Assembly (NCBI RefSeq): GCF_033958435.1 | Contig: NC_134167.1 | Location: 5,228,001-5,292,000, forward strand | Source: Carettochelys insculpta | Lineage: Eukaryota > Chordata > Testudines > Carettochelyidae | Direction: 5' to 3' | Length of the DNA stretch: 64,000 bases | Part shown: piece after piece, positions 10,459 to 23,457 of the stretch | Layout: every line of letters starts with the position of its first letter | How positions within the stretch are numbered: the stretch's first letter is position 1 | The notes under the pieces: model-generated | Database searches by the model: none | The model's input: only the letters and a program-made list of their open reading frames with translations | What the model was told of the DNA's origin: nothing | Program-made: the position numbers and the translations under genes

Positions 10459-13147
10459 GCAAGACAGACAAGTAGTTCCCCCCCGCCCCCACAGTTATTC
10501 CCATGTTTTTCTGCAGGTAAGTTTGCCTGTTCCTGCCAGGGAAGTTGGCAGAACTCTGCTCCATGAGGATAAACCAAAATACATTGAAAATGCAAGGCCT
10601 GGCTGTGCTGAAGATTCTAGAAACTGGCTAAAAAACCAAGTTCTTATGACCCCACCAGAAAGAGCACAGCACAAAAAGTAGCCTGCAGAAGTAGCAAGCC
10701 AGTTAAAGCAGATCTGACAGTTTCTCTGTGCCAAGCAAACAGTATATTCCACATGGCAAAAAGGCCACAAAGAATGTAGGTAGAGGATGCTATTCTGCTT
10801 GGGCTAGGTGACAAGATTACTTCAAGGGAACCAGAAGCTCTTAATAGTCAAGGGAAGTTAGACCAGGGGAGAAAGCTCATTGAGCTCAGAGCCTGGGTGA
10901 ACAACCAAGAAGCTTTGCAAACAGGTCTGTGCTGTACCCACAGGCTGTTCCCTAGTAGAGCTGCACCCTTCCTGATCTGAGATGCACTATTTCTTCTCAG
11001 TAGAGAAAGCCACTCTTACTTGGCATTCACTAGGTGCTTTATTCTTTGCTTCAGGTTTTAAACCTTGTTTGCTGGCTTCCATGCCCCGTAAGAGATCACC
11101 TCTGCTCAGTAGTGCCAACAGCCCTGAGGCAAGATTGGATGAGGGCCCATCCCCTCACCTTCTGATGGGGCAAGGCCAAAGGCAGTCATCCCTTAGCAGC
11201 ACTAGGTCTTCCACACCTCTGTTCCAGCACAGCAGAGCAGAGCAGAGCCCTTCAAAAGAGGCTGGGAGCTCCAGCTGCCATCACTGCCTGAGAAGCAGCA
11301 TCTTCTGCCAGAGCTCCTGGCCCCTTTGAAACTCAGATGGCACACCTGTCTGGCTTCTCCATTGTAGTCCCTGAAGTGTTAGCAGTGGGAGTGACCCAAA
11401 GCAGCAAGCATAAAGCACAGGTACCCAAGTCAATACTCCTAATGTCATTGACAAATGATACAGAAATGGGATAGTTGTATTCAGTAAATTGCAACCTTTC
11501 CAATGGTCATACATGAACCATCTTGCATAAAGCATCCCCCTAATTTCCCAAGTCATATGGAATCTCACATCACAGCCACCAGATTGAACTGCAACTAGGC
11601 CCCCTTGTCAGCTGCCTCATTTCACTGACTGAGGAAGTTCCATGAAGCCTCCTGGTGAAGCAAGGAGAGGGAAGGTTCTGGATTTGTAGCCTGTATTGCA
11701 CAGTTGTGGGTTAAGCCATCAGCACACACAAGCATGGGAGTTTACAGAATAATCAAAGTATTTTTGAACAAAAAACTCAGGGCTGAAGTGGGTCCCCCAT
11801 TTCACTTGGATGTCCAGTATCATCTCATGCAGGTTATAGGAGCTGGTCAAAACTTTAATTCATATATTTTGACAATTTCTCCCCTACCATGAAAATTGAC
11901 AATTTTGGGGCTTGCTTGACCAGCTCTAGGGTATTAGATTGGTGCCGAAATGCCAGCACTGCAAGGAGCTGTATAACACAAAGCAAAACTGCAATTAATT
12001 GCTTATCACTTCTGTTTTATAGCTGGCAGAGCTGCATCAGGCCTGGTTTTCAGGAGAACAATACACTGGGTTCTGAATGCATTTGAAAATCTGGTGCCTA
12101 ATTCCAGTGTCAAATCCTGCAGCACTCTGGCCACAGTTGCCCAACACTTGGCAGTCTGGCCTCACATGGCTTGTGGCAAAACCAGGTGCATCAGATCCCA
12201 CCCTGATGTTTTTCCTCCTTCAATCCAGACCAGGCACAAAGCACTGTGTACCCCTTGTCAGTGCCTGACTATAAGCCCCTTGCTCATTGCATCTTCCCTC
12301 CTAGCTCTCTCTATGCCTTTCACCTTTCCTATTCTTTGGTACCATTTGAGGCCATCTCACAATGCTGCCACTTCCCATTTTCTAGGGGAGAATTCAGCTG
12401 TGTGCACTCTGGCTAGGCAGCACAGTGCAAATTCCTCCTGATATTGTATCAAATGCCAGACCATTATCAGTTGTAGATACAGAGGGAAGAAACATTGTTT
12501 AAATTACTTGGTAATGTGCAGCACCCAGACATCCTGACCTTCAAAAAATACCTGTTAATATTAAGAGGGGGAAAAGCCTTACTTTGTTAGACTACTTGCT
12601 AGTCTACATGCAAAAATGGTTTTTTTTTTTAAGAAACTATTTTAACCTTTAACTCTGCCCTCAAGGTCAGTCTCCAGTAGCAATATTTCTCTCAGAAAAT
12701 GCTGTCACACCTGTGGGAATTTAAGTTCTGGTGCCTCCAAAAAATTGCTCATGCTACCACCAGCTGATGGGCGAGGCTCTGCTGCACCCCTCGTGTATGG
12801 GATGGGCTAGCAAACCAGATACAGAGATACCTCCTCCAGGTCGTGTCTGGAAAGCACAAGTAGCATCCTGCAGGGAATGCTCACACAGGGGGAAGGCAAC
12901 TTTATGTCCAACACTGAGAAGAGACAGCTGTGAACTCACAATGACAATCTACATGACATTTGACTCATTTCAACCTGGGCAAACTCTCACATTTCAGCTT
13001 AGAGTGACAAACTGTAGGTCAGCTGAAAATCATGATATGCACAATACACTGTACTTGTTTAAACTGATTTATGCCTAGTCAACACCACAAAATCATGCTG
13101 GCATACCTATGAGGGCATGTGCTTGAGGTGAGGTCACACCTCCTGGC
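10459..13147. other. Unique DNA, no gene recognised
   Basis: Several 60-115 codon open frames (10982-11329, 12094-12441, 12731-13078) have no domains, no initiator context and no consistent splice signals. A T-run lies near 12619-12630. Nothing else stands out. Confidence 0.4.
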
Positions 13148-13306
13148 CAGTGTTCTCTGTAAGCTGAGCACTGGGGTGGTTGCCCAGGAGAGATTCAAAT
13201 GCTGCTCAGCTGATTAGCAGAGCACCCACAGCCAGTAGTGTTTTATTGGTGGTGCACATCTACACATGCAATTTATTCCACCTGTGGGTGGAAAGAGGGA
13301 TCATTG
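13148..13306 (+). mobile_element. Non-autonomous hAT element, copy 3
   Basis: It starts at cagtgttctctgtaagctga and ends at 'gatcattg'. The body has 'gctgattagcagagcaccca' and 'ggtggtgcacatctacacatg'. The 8-bp flanks ctcctggc and ctccttgt agree at six positions, consistent with an aged hAT target duplication. Confidence 0.75.
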
Positions 13307-16300
13307 CTCCTTGTCAACATAGCTATGCTTCTAAAACCCTTAGTGTAGGCAACTCTGCTGACATAGGAATGCCTACTGTTAACATATTACACTGCTGTTA
13401 GGGGAACTAAGTCTGCATAGGCTCTGCCGTATTGCTTAAATGCGGCCTTAGTTAATAGATTCTTCTTTGTGTGTTGACCCTTAAAAGCCAGGTAAAAACC
13501 AGTTTATTGGTAAATTTACATGGACAAGCAAAGCTAACAGAACCAGATTGAAATGAAGAAGTCTAACTGATTTCAGACAGACCCAGTACAGGGTTGTATT
13601 TGGATGAGACTTGAGAAAGTATTTAAGCTTTTAAAGCAACATAAGTGCAGTCACAGGAGTTCAGACCAGTTTTACAGTTTTTAAAAAGTGATTAAGTTTA
13701 AAACAATGCAAGTGTCATGTGCAGACAAGTTCAGACAGAAGGATGGGGAAAGCTGAATGAAGAGAGCAGAGGGGTTAAGGTAACAGGACAAGGGAGAGTT
13801 AAGGAAAGAGGGTAGCATGGATGTTCTGCTGCAAGTTATTGGGGCACTGACAAGACAGATCTGAACTTTGCTCATCTCCAGACACTGTTGTGATGACCTG
13901 AGCCCCAACTATCAGTAATTCAAGGCAAGTTTCAGCCCTGGATACAACTGACTAGTGCACTCTTACACCAAGGCTGAACCTGATTCCCAAGGAGAGGAAG
14001 GTAGGATATTCAGCACAGCTGATTGGACAGCTCAGGAGCATGGGGAACACAGAAAGCAGATTTCCTTGGGGGAAGATCAATACATCGGAGCAGTAAAAGC
14101 AAAGAAAAAGGGTATAAATCCTGTGCATAGAGTGCAGACATTTCTTGCATTCATTATTTGTAGTGTGGTAGCACTGAGGAATCCCAGCCTGGACCAAGAC
14201 CCTTTGTGCCAGATGCTGTACAGTCAGAGCCAGTGCAGATGGTCCTTACTTCAAAGGCTTTACAATCCATTTTACTCATCTGTTATCCTGTACAGATTGG
14301 TAAAGTGTCAATCTTTACAAAAGCCCCCAATCCAGCAAAGTACTTCTGCTTGTCCTTCAACTCTCAGGAATACAGGTCAATGCAGGTCAGAATGACCTAG
14401 TTTTAGGACATCATGGCAGGAGCATTTTCTTGCCAGCTCCTCAGAAGGACTAGGAACACGATGGAATCTCTGCAATCCCTACCTTTGTGCTTAACCTGCC
14501 AGCTGCACTTGATCCAGTGCTGCAAAGTCAGGTCATCAGGCAGCAGATGGGTAGAGATCCCACTGGGTTCTTGTTCTCTGTCCTTATGCATCTCAACCCT
14601 TTTGGGCTGTTCATTGTAGCAAGTATCCCCCTGCAAAACTATAGGAACTCCAGTGGAGTGTGTGTAACAAGCATTCTCTGGTGACCAAAAATAATGGTCT
14701 GGTTTCTATGGCAACATTTTCCCCAGGTGGAGTTTCAGTCAACTGTTCTTGTCCTGCTTGCAGTCTCTCCCTAGACAAATTCTGTGGGAAACAATATCCT
14801 CCTCTTATTGACGTGGCAACATAATGATCAGCCAGAGAGGTAACAAAGGTCCCCAGCTAAGATGCAATATGACATGCTGCTGACTCATTTGACTCCAGTC
14901 CCTTTCAGCACTGTGCAGACTCTGCTTAGATCTGCAGCAAGGGGGTTATTTATTTTCTGTCCTTCTTTGCAACTAATAGAAGAGCAGGTCCTGGAAGTAC
15001 CAGTTTAATTTTTCTGTGTGCCCAAATCAATGCACTGCAGTGACCCCATACCTGATTCTGCCACTGTTCTTTCTGCAAGATGACACCCTAGTGACCCAAG
15101 TGCCTTTCACACACCAGTGGCATGCCTGCAATTCTGCACATACCCCTTACCTGAATATGAAGCTAGACATGAGACAACACCCCACCAGGTAAGCTAGTCA
15201 GTTGTAAAGAATCAGTGGAAGCAGAAATATGGTTAGCTATTGGCCAGAACTCAGTTCCAATTTCTTGTTCTGCCATAACTGTGTAGCCCCCAGTTCTACC
15301 TGTCAGAATACAGATCTGGCCCCTTAGAGAGTTTCCTTTTCCCTAAGGAAGGTGTGCCTTGGTTTTTGCAGAAACTCAATTACTCAACAGCTTTTAACTT
15401 GCACAATCAAAGGATTTTTTTTTTTTTTAATAAAAAGGACCAGGACTTTATGAAGGTGGTAAGTACACTGCAGAGGCTTACATCTTTCTTGCAATATCCA
15501 CATTACAGATCAGTAAGGCAACACACCTAACTTGAAGAGATGTCTGTGAAAGTTAATGGAAATTTTAAATCATTTTGGCAGATGGACAAGAAGTGCCAAG
15601 GGTTATTAATAGCTAACCCCATGACTGTCCATACCCTTGCAGTACTAGGAGTGCTTAACAGTTATTACTCTACTGCACTAGTAGCACTTAACCAAGACCC
15701 GAGCCTGCTTGTGTATGGTGCTTTGCAAACATGGCAAAAGAGATCACAACCTAACAGACCCAGGCTAGGATCAAAGCAGAAAAGGTTATGTAGCAAGTCA
15801 GCAAACGCAGCCCACAGCCCACCACCCAGGCAGCTGCCCTGAGCGAGCAACTGATACCATTAAGCTCTTTCCCCTTCTGGGCTCACTGCTGAGCTCAGGC
15901 ATTCCTGTTCAGCTAGTGGGGGAATTGCAGTATCTAACCCAGCGCCCCTCTTTAAAGCTCAAAAAGGGCCTGCCAGCCTCACCCCTACCATATCAGGAAG
16001 GCAGAGAAAGCAAAGCATCCTGCTCAGGTGGCATCCAGGTGTTATCACAGATGCCTGAGCCCCACATCCATCTAAGCTGTTGGAAAACAGGCCCTCTGCT
16101 AAAATGGAAAACATGTTTATAGCAAAGCATTCAGCATGTGATTATGTCAGGTCCTGCATTCAAATGTCAGCTATCTGGGGGAGATCTAAGAGTCATTATG
16201 AAGAAGCAGTACTGCATCTGTGAGTGACAGCTACAAGCACTTGTTAATGATACGATGAGAGTCCAGAAGCTGTTGAGGTGAAGGATGTTCCTGTTCAAAG

Positions 16301-16480
16301 CATTATCTTCAGACCAACTAAGTCACCTCCATGTTATCTTACAGCTCTTTGCAGCCCTGGCACCTACCACACAGAGACTGACAGTGACTTACTCTGAAAG
16401 TCAAATTTTCCTCTTTGCCAGCATCACTGGGAATACACAAGGCCCTGAGGCCCACAGTGTATTCGCAGTCTAGGTTTTCT
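13307..16480. other. Unique DNA with old repeat fragments
   Basis: No host gene. Near 14205-14275 and 15690-15780 are decayed copies of an old repeat with phrases such as 'gatgctgtacag' and 'ggctttacaat'. A run of 14 T lies at 15415-15428. The 146-codon frame at 13955-14395 has no recognisable domain and overlaps the first repeat piece. Confidence 0.4.
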
Positions 16481-16930
16481 GACTTGATACAGAGTGGGAT
16501 TTTCAAAATATTAGGGTCTCAAAGGTATTTAGGGATGTGACTTGCATTGGCATTTAAATACCTTTGAGCTCTGGGCCTAAGTGACTTAGGTGTACAGATC
16601 CCATTTAATGTCAGGGTCTCCAAGGAGAATACTTTCAGAACTTCCTGAGTCACTTTGGCCCAGGTTTTTAAAAGTATTAGGTGTTGCTAGCCTCTGCATT
16701 ATATTTAACTGATTTAGGAGCCTAAGTCTCCCTTCTGGGCCCTTGGGCATCTAAATCCCATTGGCTGTCTGATGGGAATTATGTCACCTTTTAGGTACCC
16801 CAGTCCCAATCAAACTTCCTTTGTGCTCTGTGCCAAACAAACCACACAGATGGACAATCTCTGTGCTAAAGAGTTTACAAACTAAGGAGGCAGGCAATAA
16901 GGGCACAGAGTCACAGGCAAGGAAGGGTCA
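16481..16930. repeat. Ancient dispersed repeat fragments
   Basis: Phrases such as 'gggattttcaaaatattagg', 'gcctaagtgacttagg', 'ttaggagcctaagtct' and 'aaatcccattggctgtc' belong to an old repeat widespread in turtles. Some phrases are internally repeated. The adjoining 16820-16930 has the 'aaagagtttacaaactaa' type of MIR-like repeat. Class not determined. Confidence 0.5.
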
Positions 16931-19779
16931 TAGCAAGCCAACTGCATACCTGACTTGCTGTCTAGCTCCCAACCCATTGGAAGTACTGCCTGCTCTAGAG
17001 CCATCATCTTGGGTAGAGGATGAAAAAAGTAAACTCACAAAGCAATAATCACAGAAGGGTAGATTCTGACTCATGTTTCACTACCTACATCTCTTCCACA
17101 AAACTGGCCTTGTGCTTAAGAAACATCCTTGGACATACCAGTTTTACACTTTCCTCTTTTTGCAACGTGGAAGGAATAATTTGCTTCTGATATCTACCAG
17201 CATTACTAACAGCCAGGGTGTATTTGGTCAACCAGAGAGGCAGAAGCAAGAAGCCAGAGCAATGGACACAGTATGTCTACTTCTCTACTCCCTGGTCTAG
17301 GGAGACCAAAATGTCTTGGAGATAAGGGACTCAAGGCATGGACTACCTAGTTGTTAGCTCACCTTAGCACCAGACTTCTGCAGAAGTGTCAGGTGTCAGT
17401 AGGAGTGCCTGGCTCCTATCTATCCCTTCACCCTCAGTGGACTATATAGTGAGATCTCGGTCCCACCTCTCCACTAGGTATCATTTCCAAGTCTCTGCAG
17501 AAAGTAGCACTGAGAAATTATACCCCACAAGAAGCCTAAGTCTGCCACCCTGGGCTAATTCCTACCAATGTGTCCCATCAGTTTGGGACCATAGGAATAG
17601 GCAGTAGGGATACAGTGGGGTTTTAGTACCCCCATGTTTTGCATCCACCTTCCCCATGCACAGGGCCAGCCCCACCATGATCTGCACCAGCTGTTGTGGT
17701 CCTGCCAGCCCCAGTGGCTTCACCATTCTCAGGTTTCTACCACTCACCATCCCCATTGGTGCTACAGCCTGCCATTCCCAGGGTCTAGTCTCCAGCCTTG
17801 CATGCTCTGCTATGACTCAGGATCATGTCATCAGCCCAGGGCACCAAAATTACTTCTCTGTGAAGCAAGGGTACAAACTCTGATGGACTGAGCACCATTT
17901 GCAGCAATGGAGTTTGGTATCCCTTGGTGAGGCCCCACCCAGGGGCAGTAAAGGGCACAGCTCAACATCTACACCCTAAACAAATAGGCCCAGTACCACT
18001 GTTTTGGGCATGGGGCCTATAGTCCAAACCATCAGCAACATCTCAAAGTCACAAACATGCAGATCCTGCAAGACCTCCTTCCTCTTGAAGTGGGGATGGC
18101 TGTCTGGGGAAGGCAACACTGGGGACCTTACCCTCTATCATGTCTCTATACACACCCCACATTCTACCTTCTCTCTAGGTTCCACAAAGAAGGCTTCTCC
18201 TCTCCTCCAGCCTCTACAAACACATTCTCTAGCCTTCTGCATGCTTTCTAACCTGCTCCTCCAGCTGCAGCATGGGACTACCTGAGCCTGGTATTGCCTG
18301 CAGGCCCAGTATGAAGTTCGTATAGCCCAGCACACACAAACACCCCCCCTTGCTTGTGCACACAAGACACTGATTTTAACTAAAGTTAGTTTTCAAAATG
18401 CCTTTCCATAGGTTTGCATGACAGCAGCCCCCTGAGCCAGGGCACAATGGGGCACTTTACTCACCACAGATCCAATGCCTCCTCCTGGCCACTCTGCCTT
18501 TTCTTACAGTTGCATGGTCACTTGGGCACTGATTGCAGAGTGAGCACCTGGCTGCCAAACTACAGCAACTGCTTTGTGATCTTCTACTCTGGTCAGTCGG
18601 TGCTTCCCCTTCCAGAGGGCAGACTTTCAAATCCTCTTGTCACTTCCACAATGAGCCAGGCTCTTTTCCCCACCAGTGCCACCTCCTCAGTGTGGGGCAG
18701 GTCATACAGTCCTACCCTCTCTTTTTTTCTACTTCTTCCTCTTCCTCCTCTCATGAGACAACCAGGGCAGCAGCCTGTCCGTAGCCCACAAACACACCTC
18801 CCTTTCCCCCGGAAGCAAATACACCTCCTCCCTCACCCAGCTCTCTGGCTTTATAGAAAGGAGGGCTGTTCACACACAGCTGAAGCTTTCCCTAATTAGA
18901 GCTTTTCTCTCAGCCTTCAGCCTAATAGGTTAATTGACCCATCTGGCCTCTATTAACCCTTTCAGGGTGAGTGTGGGCTGGACACCCTAACACACAGGGA
19001 TGTACTAGTCTCTCACCAGGATCTTAGGCACAGAAGCTCAGTGTTCAGGGACACACAAGAAGTTCGTGGCAGAGCAGAGCAAAGAGATAAGCCAAGCTTT
19101 CCAAAATCCCAGACAGATGTGCTAAATGCTCTAACTACCGAGATAGCCTTCCTCGCATCTTACCTAGCACTTATGGGGCCAGGCTGCACATTCCTATTGC
19201 TTTCCTGACAAAACATTTGGCCTACTTGTCAGGTCTTCCTTCCCGTCGCACCCCCACCCACACAGCAGCTGTATGTTTGGCAGAGGACTGCCAGGATATT
19301 TTGGTCCCAGGATGGGGATGTAAAGAGGATTGCCTTAAGGCTACAGTATATGGTGCTTACTTTCCTAGCTGTATGCCACTGTGCTTCTTAGTCCTGGAAA
19401 ACAACAGTAGACACTCAAAGTCACCACATCAAACCCTTTTAAAGTGAGTGTTCTGCTGGCAAATGGCTGCAGAGTTGGCAGCCCGGGAGGCAGGGCTTAT
19501 TCGCTGATCAGGTACAGTGAGAACAGGATAAGCTTCCTCCCCATGCTGCCCTGTCAACGTGCTTCCATCCTGGCTATGTGTTAGGTCAACCAAGGGAGTT
19601 GATTCACCATGAGCTGGACCGCTCAGATCCATGCTGCTGAAACTTTGGTGATGACATTTATCCTCCGGTTTATTTCTATTCCAGTGATACCAAACAAGAT
19701 CAGCGCTCTTTTATGTGAGGTACTGATGTCTGAGAGACAGTCTCTGACAGGCACCATGACAATAAACAAAGCAGAACTG
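16931..19779. other. Pyrimidine-rich DNA, no gene recognised
   Basis: From about 17400 to 19000 the plus strand is rich in C and T (for example the tract at 18715-18755). Open frames such as the 161-codon one at 18414-18899 follow that composition and show no domain. A long-terminal-repeat origin is conceivable but I see no matching pair or terminal signal. Confidence 0.35.
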
Positions 19780-19915
19780 TATCCCCATTTCACCAATGGG
19801 CAGATCTGGAGCACAGACGTACTAAGCAACTTGTCTAACATCACTCAGAAAGTTGGCAGCAGAGTCCGGAATTGAATGCGCATCGCCTGAGCCATAGTCC
19901 TGTAATTCAATTTTG
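19780..19915 (-). repeat. MIR-type SINE fragment
   Basis: On the minus strand the order is 'ggactctgctgccaactttc', a segment on losing the marker, 'aagttgcttagtacg', then 'cccattggtgaaatgggga'. This is the MIR order of tRNA-related, core and tail segments. Strongly diverged. Confidence 0.55.
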
Positions 19916-20090
19916 TATGAAGTAGCCAGTACTTACCATGGTGGCCATGAGTATCTCATTGTTCCCTTGTGTCTTCTACAGCCATGTATACTTTGAAAAT
20001 TGGCTCCTTCAGGCAGAGCCTGTTCTGTTTGTACAGCGCCTAGCTCAATTGGGTCCTTGCTCAGGACAGGCTGGCAGTAAAAACAAAGTG
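19916..20090. repeat. Old repeat tail next to Harbinger
   Basis: 'tgttctgtttgtacagcgcc' followed by 'tagctcaattgggtcctt' is a common amniote/turtle repeat tail. It ends where the Harbinger-derived GC-rich sequence begins, near 20090-20110. No Harbinger left terminus is visible at the junction. Confidence 0.45.
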
Positions 20091-20157
20091 AGAGATACAG
20101 CAGAGGTGGTATACTGGGCCCCCATGGACCCTGAGCAGCACCCCCCCAAATGCAGCC

Positions 20158-21511
20158 ATGGCCAGCGCCCTGGCCGCGATCTTGGTCCCTGTGCTACAGC
20201 AGCTCCAGGTGGCCAGCACAACAGCCACCCTCCTGGATGCCATCCTCAGGGCGCAATGTCCCCAGCTCATCCCCTGGGTCATCCGCCGTCTGTGGAGCTT
20301 CTCCACAAGCAGCCACTGATGGGACCAGCTGGTGCTGGAGAACTGGGGTGATGACTGGTGGCTACAGGAATTCAGGATAACCAATGGGACATTCCTGAAG
20401 CTGTGCCACTGGCTCACCACAATCCTCCAGCACTGGGACACACATCTGAGGCCAGCGCTCCCCCTGCACAAAAGGGTGGCCATCGCCCTATAGAAGCTGG
20501 CCACCCCAGACAGTTACTGATCCATCAGCCATCAGTTCAGAGTGGGCAAAGCCATCGTTGGGGCTGTCCTCATCCAGGTAAGCTGTGCCCAGCGCACACC
20601 TAGACTGCATGCAGGGGGCGGGGGCAGCCTGGCGATGGGCACCATCGGGAGAAGGGCAGGCACCCTGGGTACAGGGGCAGGGATGTGGACAGGCACAGGC
20701 GGGCAAGCCGGACCCCACCCCACTCACATGACTGCACCCCCCTATGCCCTGCAGGTCATCCGGGCAATCAACAAGGTGCTCCTGAGGCAGCTGGTTTGCG
20801 TTGGGGACCTGGATGACGCCATCCAGGGATTCCAGGAGCTGGGCTTCGCTGACTGCTTTGGGGCCCTGGATGGCACCCACATTGCCATCCAGGCCCCAGA
20901 GCAGAGCCATGGGGCCTACGTGAATCGCAGGGGCTACCACTCGGTGGTCCTGCAGGCCCTGGTCGACACTAATGGCTGGTTTGAGGACATCTACGTGGGC
21001 CGGGCCGGCTGCACCCATGATGTGAGGGTCTTCAGGAACTCAGGGCTGGGACGTCATTTGGCCGAGGGAACCTTTACGCCCCGGCAGAAACTCCCCATTG
21101 GGGACACAATGATGCCGCCTTGCACCGTGGCAGACGTGGCCTACCCCCTGCAGCTCTGGCTGATGTGGCCATACACCGGGCACACCCAGCCAAGCCAGGA
21201 CCTTTTTAATGAGCAGCTGAACCATGCCCGGAACGCCATGCAGCAGGCGTTCAGCTTTCTCAAGGGGCGTTTTAGATGCCTCTACACCAGGCTGGAGGTG
21301 TGACCCCCCCAACATCCCAGTGGGGGTCAGGACCTGCTGCGCCCTCCATAACCTGGTGGAGGTGAAACACGAGCCCTATATGCAGGGGTGGGCCGCTGAG
21401 GCGGGGCATGGGTACGAACAGCCCCCTGCCGCCCCATGCCGCCAGGCCCAGCAGGACGGGGTGCGTGTAAGGGAGGCCCTGCGCCAGGCCTTTGAGCGGG
21501 GTCTACGGTAA
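20158..21511 (+). pseudogene. Harbinger DDE transposase (HARBI1-like), broken
   Basis: An ATG at 20158 opens MASALAAILVPVLQQLQ. The same frame later reads LPLHKRVAIAL and DSY*SISHQFRVGKAIVGA, then the DDE nuclease domain: FGALDGTHIAIQAP (first D), GCTHDVRVFRNSGLG, ADVAYPLQLWLMWPYTG (second D), then LNHARNAMQQAFSFLKGRFR. Family members have a catalytic E in the last block where this copy has Q (cag). Three in-frame stops occur before 20542. A frameshift in a C-run near 21303-21310 moves the C-terminal part (NIPVGVRTCCALHNLVEVKH) to another frame. A candidate intron lies at 20578-20754. The enzyme would cut and join DNA in the nucleus if intact. This copy cannot. Confidence 0.85.
20578..20754 (+). 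other. Candidate intron in the transposase gene
   Basis: The donor is catccag|gtaagc and the acceptor ccctgcag|gtcatc. Removal joins ...VGAVLIQ to VIRAINKVLL, restoring the expected family sequence. The 177-bp length is a multiple of three and has no stop in frame, so the intron is invisible to simple frame calling. Its translated content (SCAQRTPRLHAGGG...) is unlike any transposase. Confidence 0.65.
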
Positions 21512-21610
21512 TTCCCCCCACCCTGCACATTCCCCTCCCACCCGCACCTTGCACACACACACACTAACCCACCAGCACACATACATGAGGGACACAGGGT
21601 AAACCATAAA

Positions 21611-21616
21611 AATAAA
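21611..21616 (+). promoter_or_regulatory. Possible polyadenylation signal
   Basis: AATAAA lies about 100 bp after the transposase's C-terminal part ends at 21511. Position and sequence suit the 3' end of the transposase transcript. Inference only. Confidence 0.4.
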
Positions 21617-21879
21617 CTATTTACTTTGAAAAAACTGTGCCCCTCATTTTCTAGGGGGGAACTCTATACATGTGTGGGAGGGAAGGTGAACAGGTAGAAC
21701 TATGTACATGTGGTGGGGGGAGGGTGAATGGGAAGCTGGGGTGGGAGGGCCTCACCCCTCCATGGGGCTGGATGGCCGGGAGACCCATTGCCTGCGCCTG
21801 CCTCTTCCGCCACGTGTCTGGGGGCCCCAATGGGGCCAGGCCAGGGCCGGTGGAACAGGGAGGTAGGGGCATGGCTTAG

Positions 21880-23457
21880 GTGCTGTCCCCATGCCTGTGC
21901 TGGGCTTGCAACAAGGGTGGCGGGGGGCTTGGTCTCCAGCTGGCCAGCCCTGGCCAGCAGGGTGTGGGCCAGGCGGATGAAGCTGGCTGCGGGGAGGTGG
22001 GGAGGGAGCAAGGCTTCAAGGTTGGCTTCCTTGGTCGGGGGGCTGTTGCGGAGGAGGCAGGGGGATGTAGGATTGGGGCAGGGGGGAACCACTGGGAGGG
22101 AGGGGAGGGGATGCACTGGCGATGGGGGTGTGGGGATGGCGGGGAGACGATGGGGGGCGTGGGTGTGGGTGTAGGAGTGACTTGCGATGGAGCGGCAGCA
22201 GGGTCCAGGTGGCTGACTACAGCCTGGGTAAGGGTGTCCAGGTTGGATGCCACCCAGTCCCATGCCTGATGCTCCATGGCAAGCCACAGAGAGCAGCTGT
22301 ATGGGCTGTGTCCCCTGACTCCTCCTCCCCAGCCTGATGGCACTGGTGGAAGGACCGGCTGTGGCCCTGCGCTGGCCCCGCCTGAGGCCTGGTCTGCTCC
22401 CCCTCGCCCTCGGTCGTTGGGCTCCCTGGGCCTGTCGTGGGGCTGATCTGGCTGCTCGCTGCTGGAGCTGTGGAGACAAAAGGGGAAAGGAATGGGCCAT
22501 TAGTCCCAGTGAGGGCCCCCCTGAACCTCCCCCTGTGCCTACCACCCCATCCTGGTGGTTCTGCGGGGACCGTATCCAGGGTTCCCTGTCTGGGTTGGGG
22601 GAGCACTGGTTCTCCTCTGCCTCCCTTGGTCCCTCTGCGGCCTGGTGGTCCATGATACTGTCCGGCCCATATGGTGCTGGGTGCCACATGTCAGCCCTGT
22701 GAGGCCGGGGCAGTAGGGCCATCTGGCCCGCCCATGCCCTGGGGCTGATGTCCCTGTGGATGGGCTGCAGCCACCCCAGGTGGGACTGTGCGGCCCCCTC
22801 CCCTGGCCCCACAGCCACCGGCCGCAAGGTACATACCTGTGGATCCCTCCAGGAACTTGGGCGAGGTGCGGTCGGAGGGGGCCAGGCTGGATGGGCCGAG
22901 GGGATGTCAATGACGAGGGCCCCCTCGCTCAAGCCCTTGTCATCGCTGGTGTCCTGGATCCGTGGGGGGTGCCTGTGGGTGGCCAGTGGTCTGGGCCGGT
23001 CCTCCCCCTCGGTCCCCGTCCCCGTCTCCTCCAGCTCGGTTGAGGGGTACATGGCTGGGGGTCCCACCTCCTTGGTCCAAGGAGGCGGTCAAGCTCGTTA
23101 AAGTAGGGGCAGCTAGTGGGTGCTGCCCCGACCATCCAGCTGTGTCCCAAGCCTGGCAGTACACCTGCTGGAGCTCCTTGACCTTGGACCTCACGTGGCC
23201 TGGGGTCTGCGGTCCAGGTGGGGTGACCCCAGCTAGTGAGGCCCTTGGCCAGGTGCTCGAACACCGTGGCAGTCTAGCGCCAGACCCCCATCTGCTGCAG
23301 GACCTCCTCGTCTTCCCACAGGGCGAGGAGGTCCTGCAGCCTGGCCTCGGTCCAGGAGGGGGTCCGACGCTTGGGGGGGCTGGCTCCCCTCCTGGGAGGA
23401 CTCCCCCCGGTACCTGGATGGCCCCTTGGGTGGGCGGGAGTCCCGGCTGCTGGCCAT
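21880..23457 (-). pseudogene. Harbinger Myb/SANT-like accessory gene, broken
   Basis: The ATG at 23457 opens MASSRDSRPPKGPSR. After a frame change the Myb/SANT-like block reads RTPSWTEARLQDLLALWEDE, then past a stop TATVFEHLAKGL, then in other frames RSKVKELQQVYCQAWDTAG and APTSCPYFNELDRLLG. Downstream an acidic region reads RIQDTSDDKGLSEGALVIDI. A candidate intron at 22836-22468 has donor ccacag|gtatgt and acceptor ctccacag|ctccag. A following part includes WDWVASNLDTLTQAVVSHLD. In active elements the partner protein binds the transposon ends and helps the transposase enter the nucleus. Several frameshifts and a stop make this copy non-functional. The 3' limit is approximate. Confidence 0.65.

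Noticed and set aside
17400..19010. Endogenous retroviral LTR
   Set aside because: The pyrimidine-rich composition suggested it, but there is no terminal TG...CA pair, duplicate copy or primer-binding site that I can point to.
20542..21303. 253-codon plus-strand open frame as an intact transposase
   Set aside because: It begins mid-gene, reads through a candidate intron, lacks the N-terminal part and ends at a frameshift.
21700..23067. 455-codon minus-strand open frame
   Set aside because: Only short parts match the expected partner-protein frame. The rest crosses a candidate intron and follows GC-rich composition, so it is not one protein.
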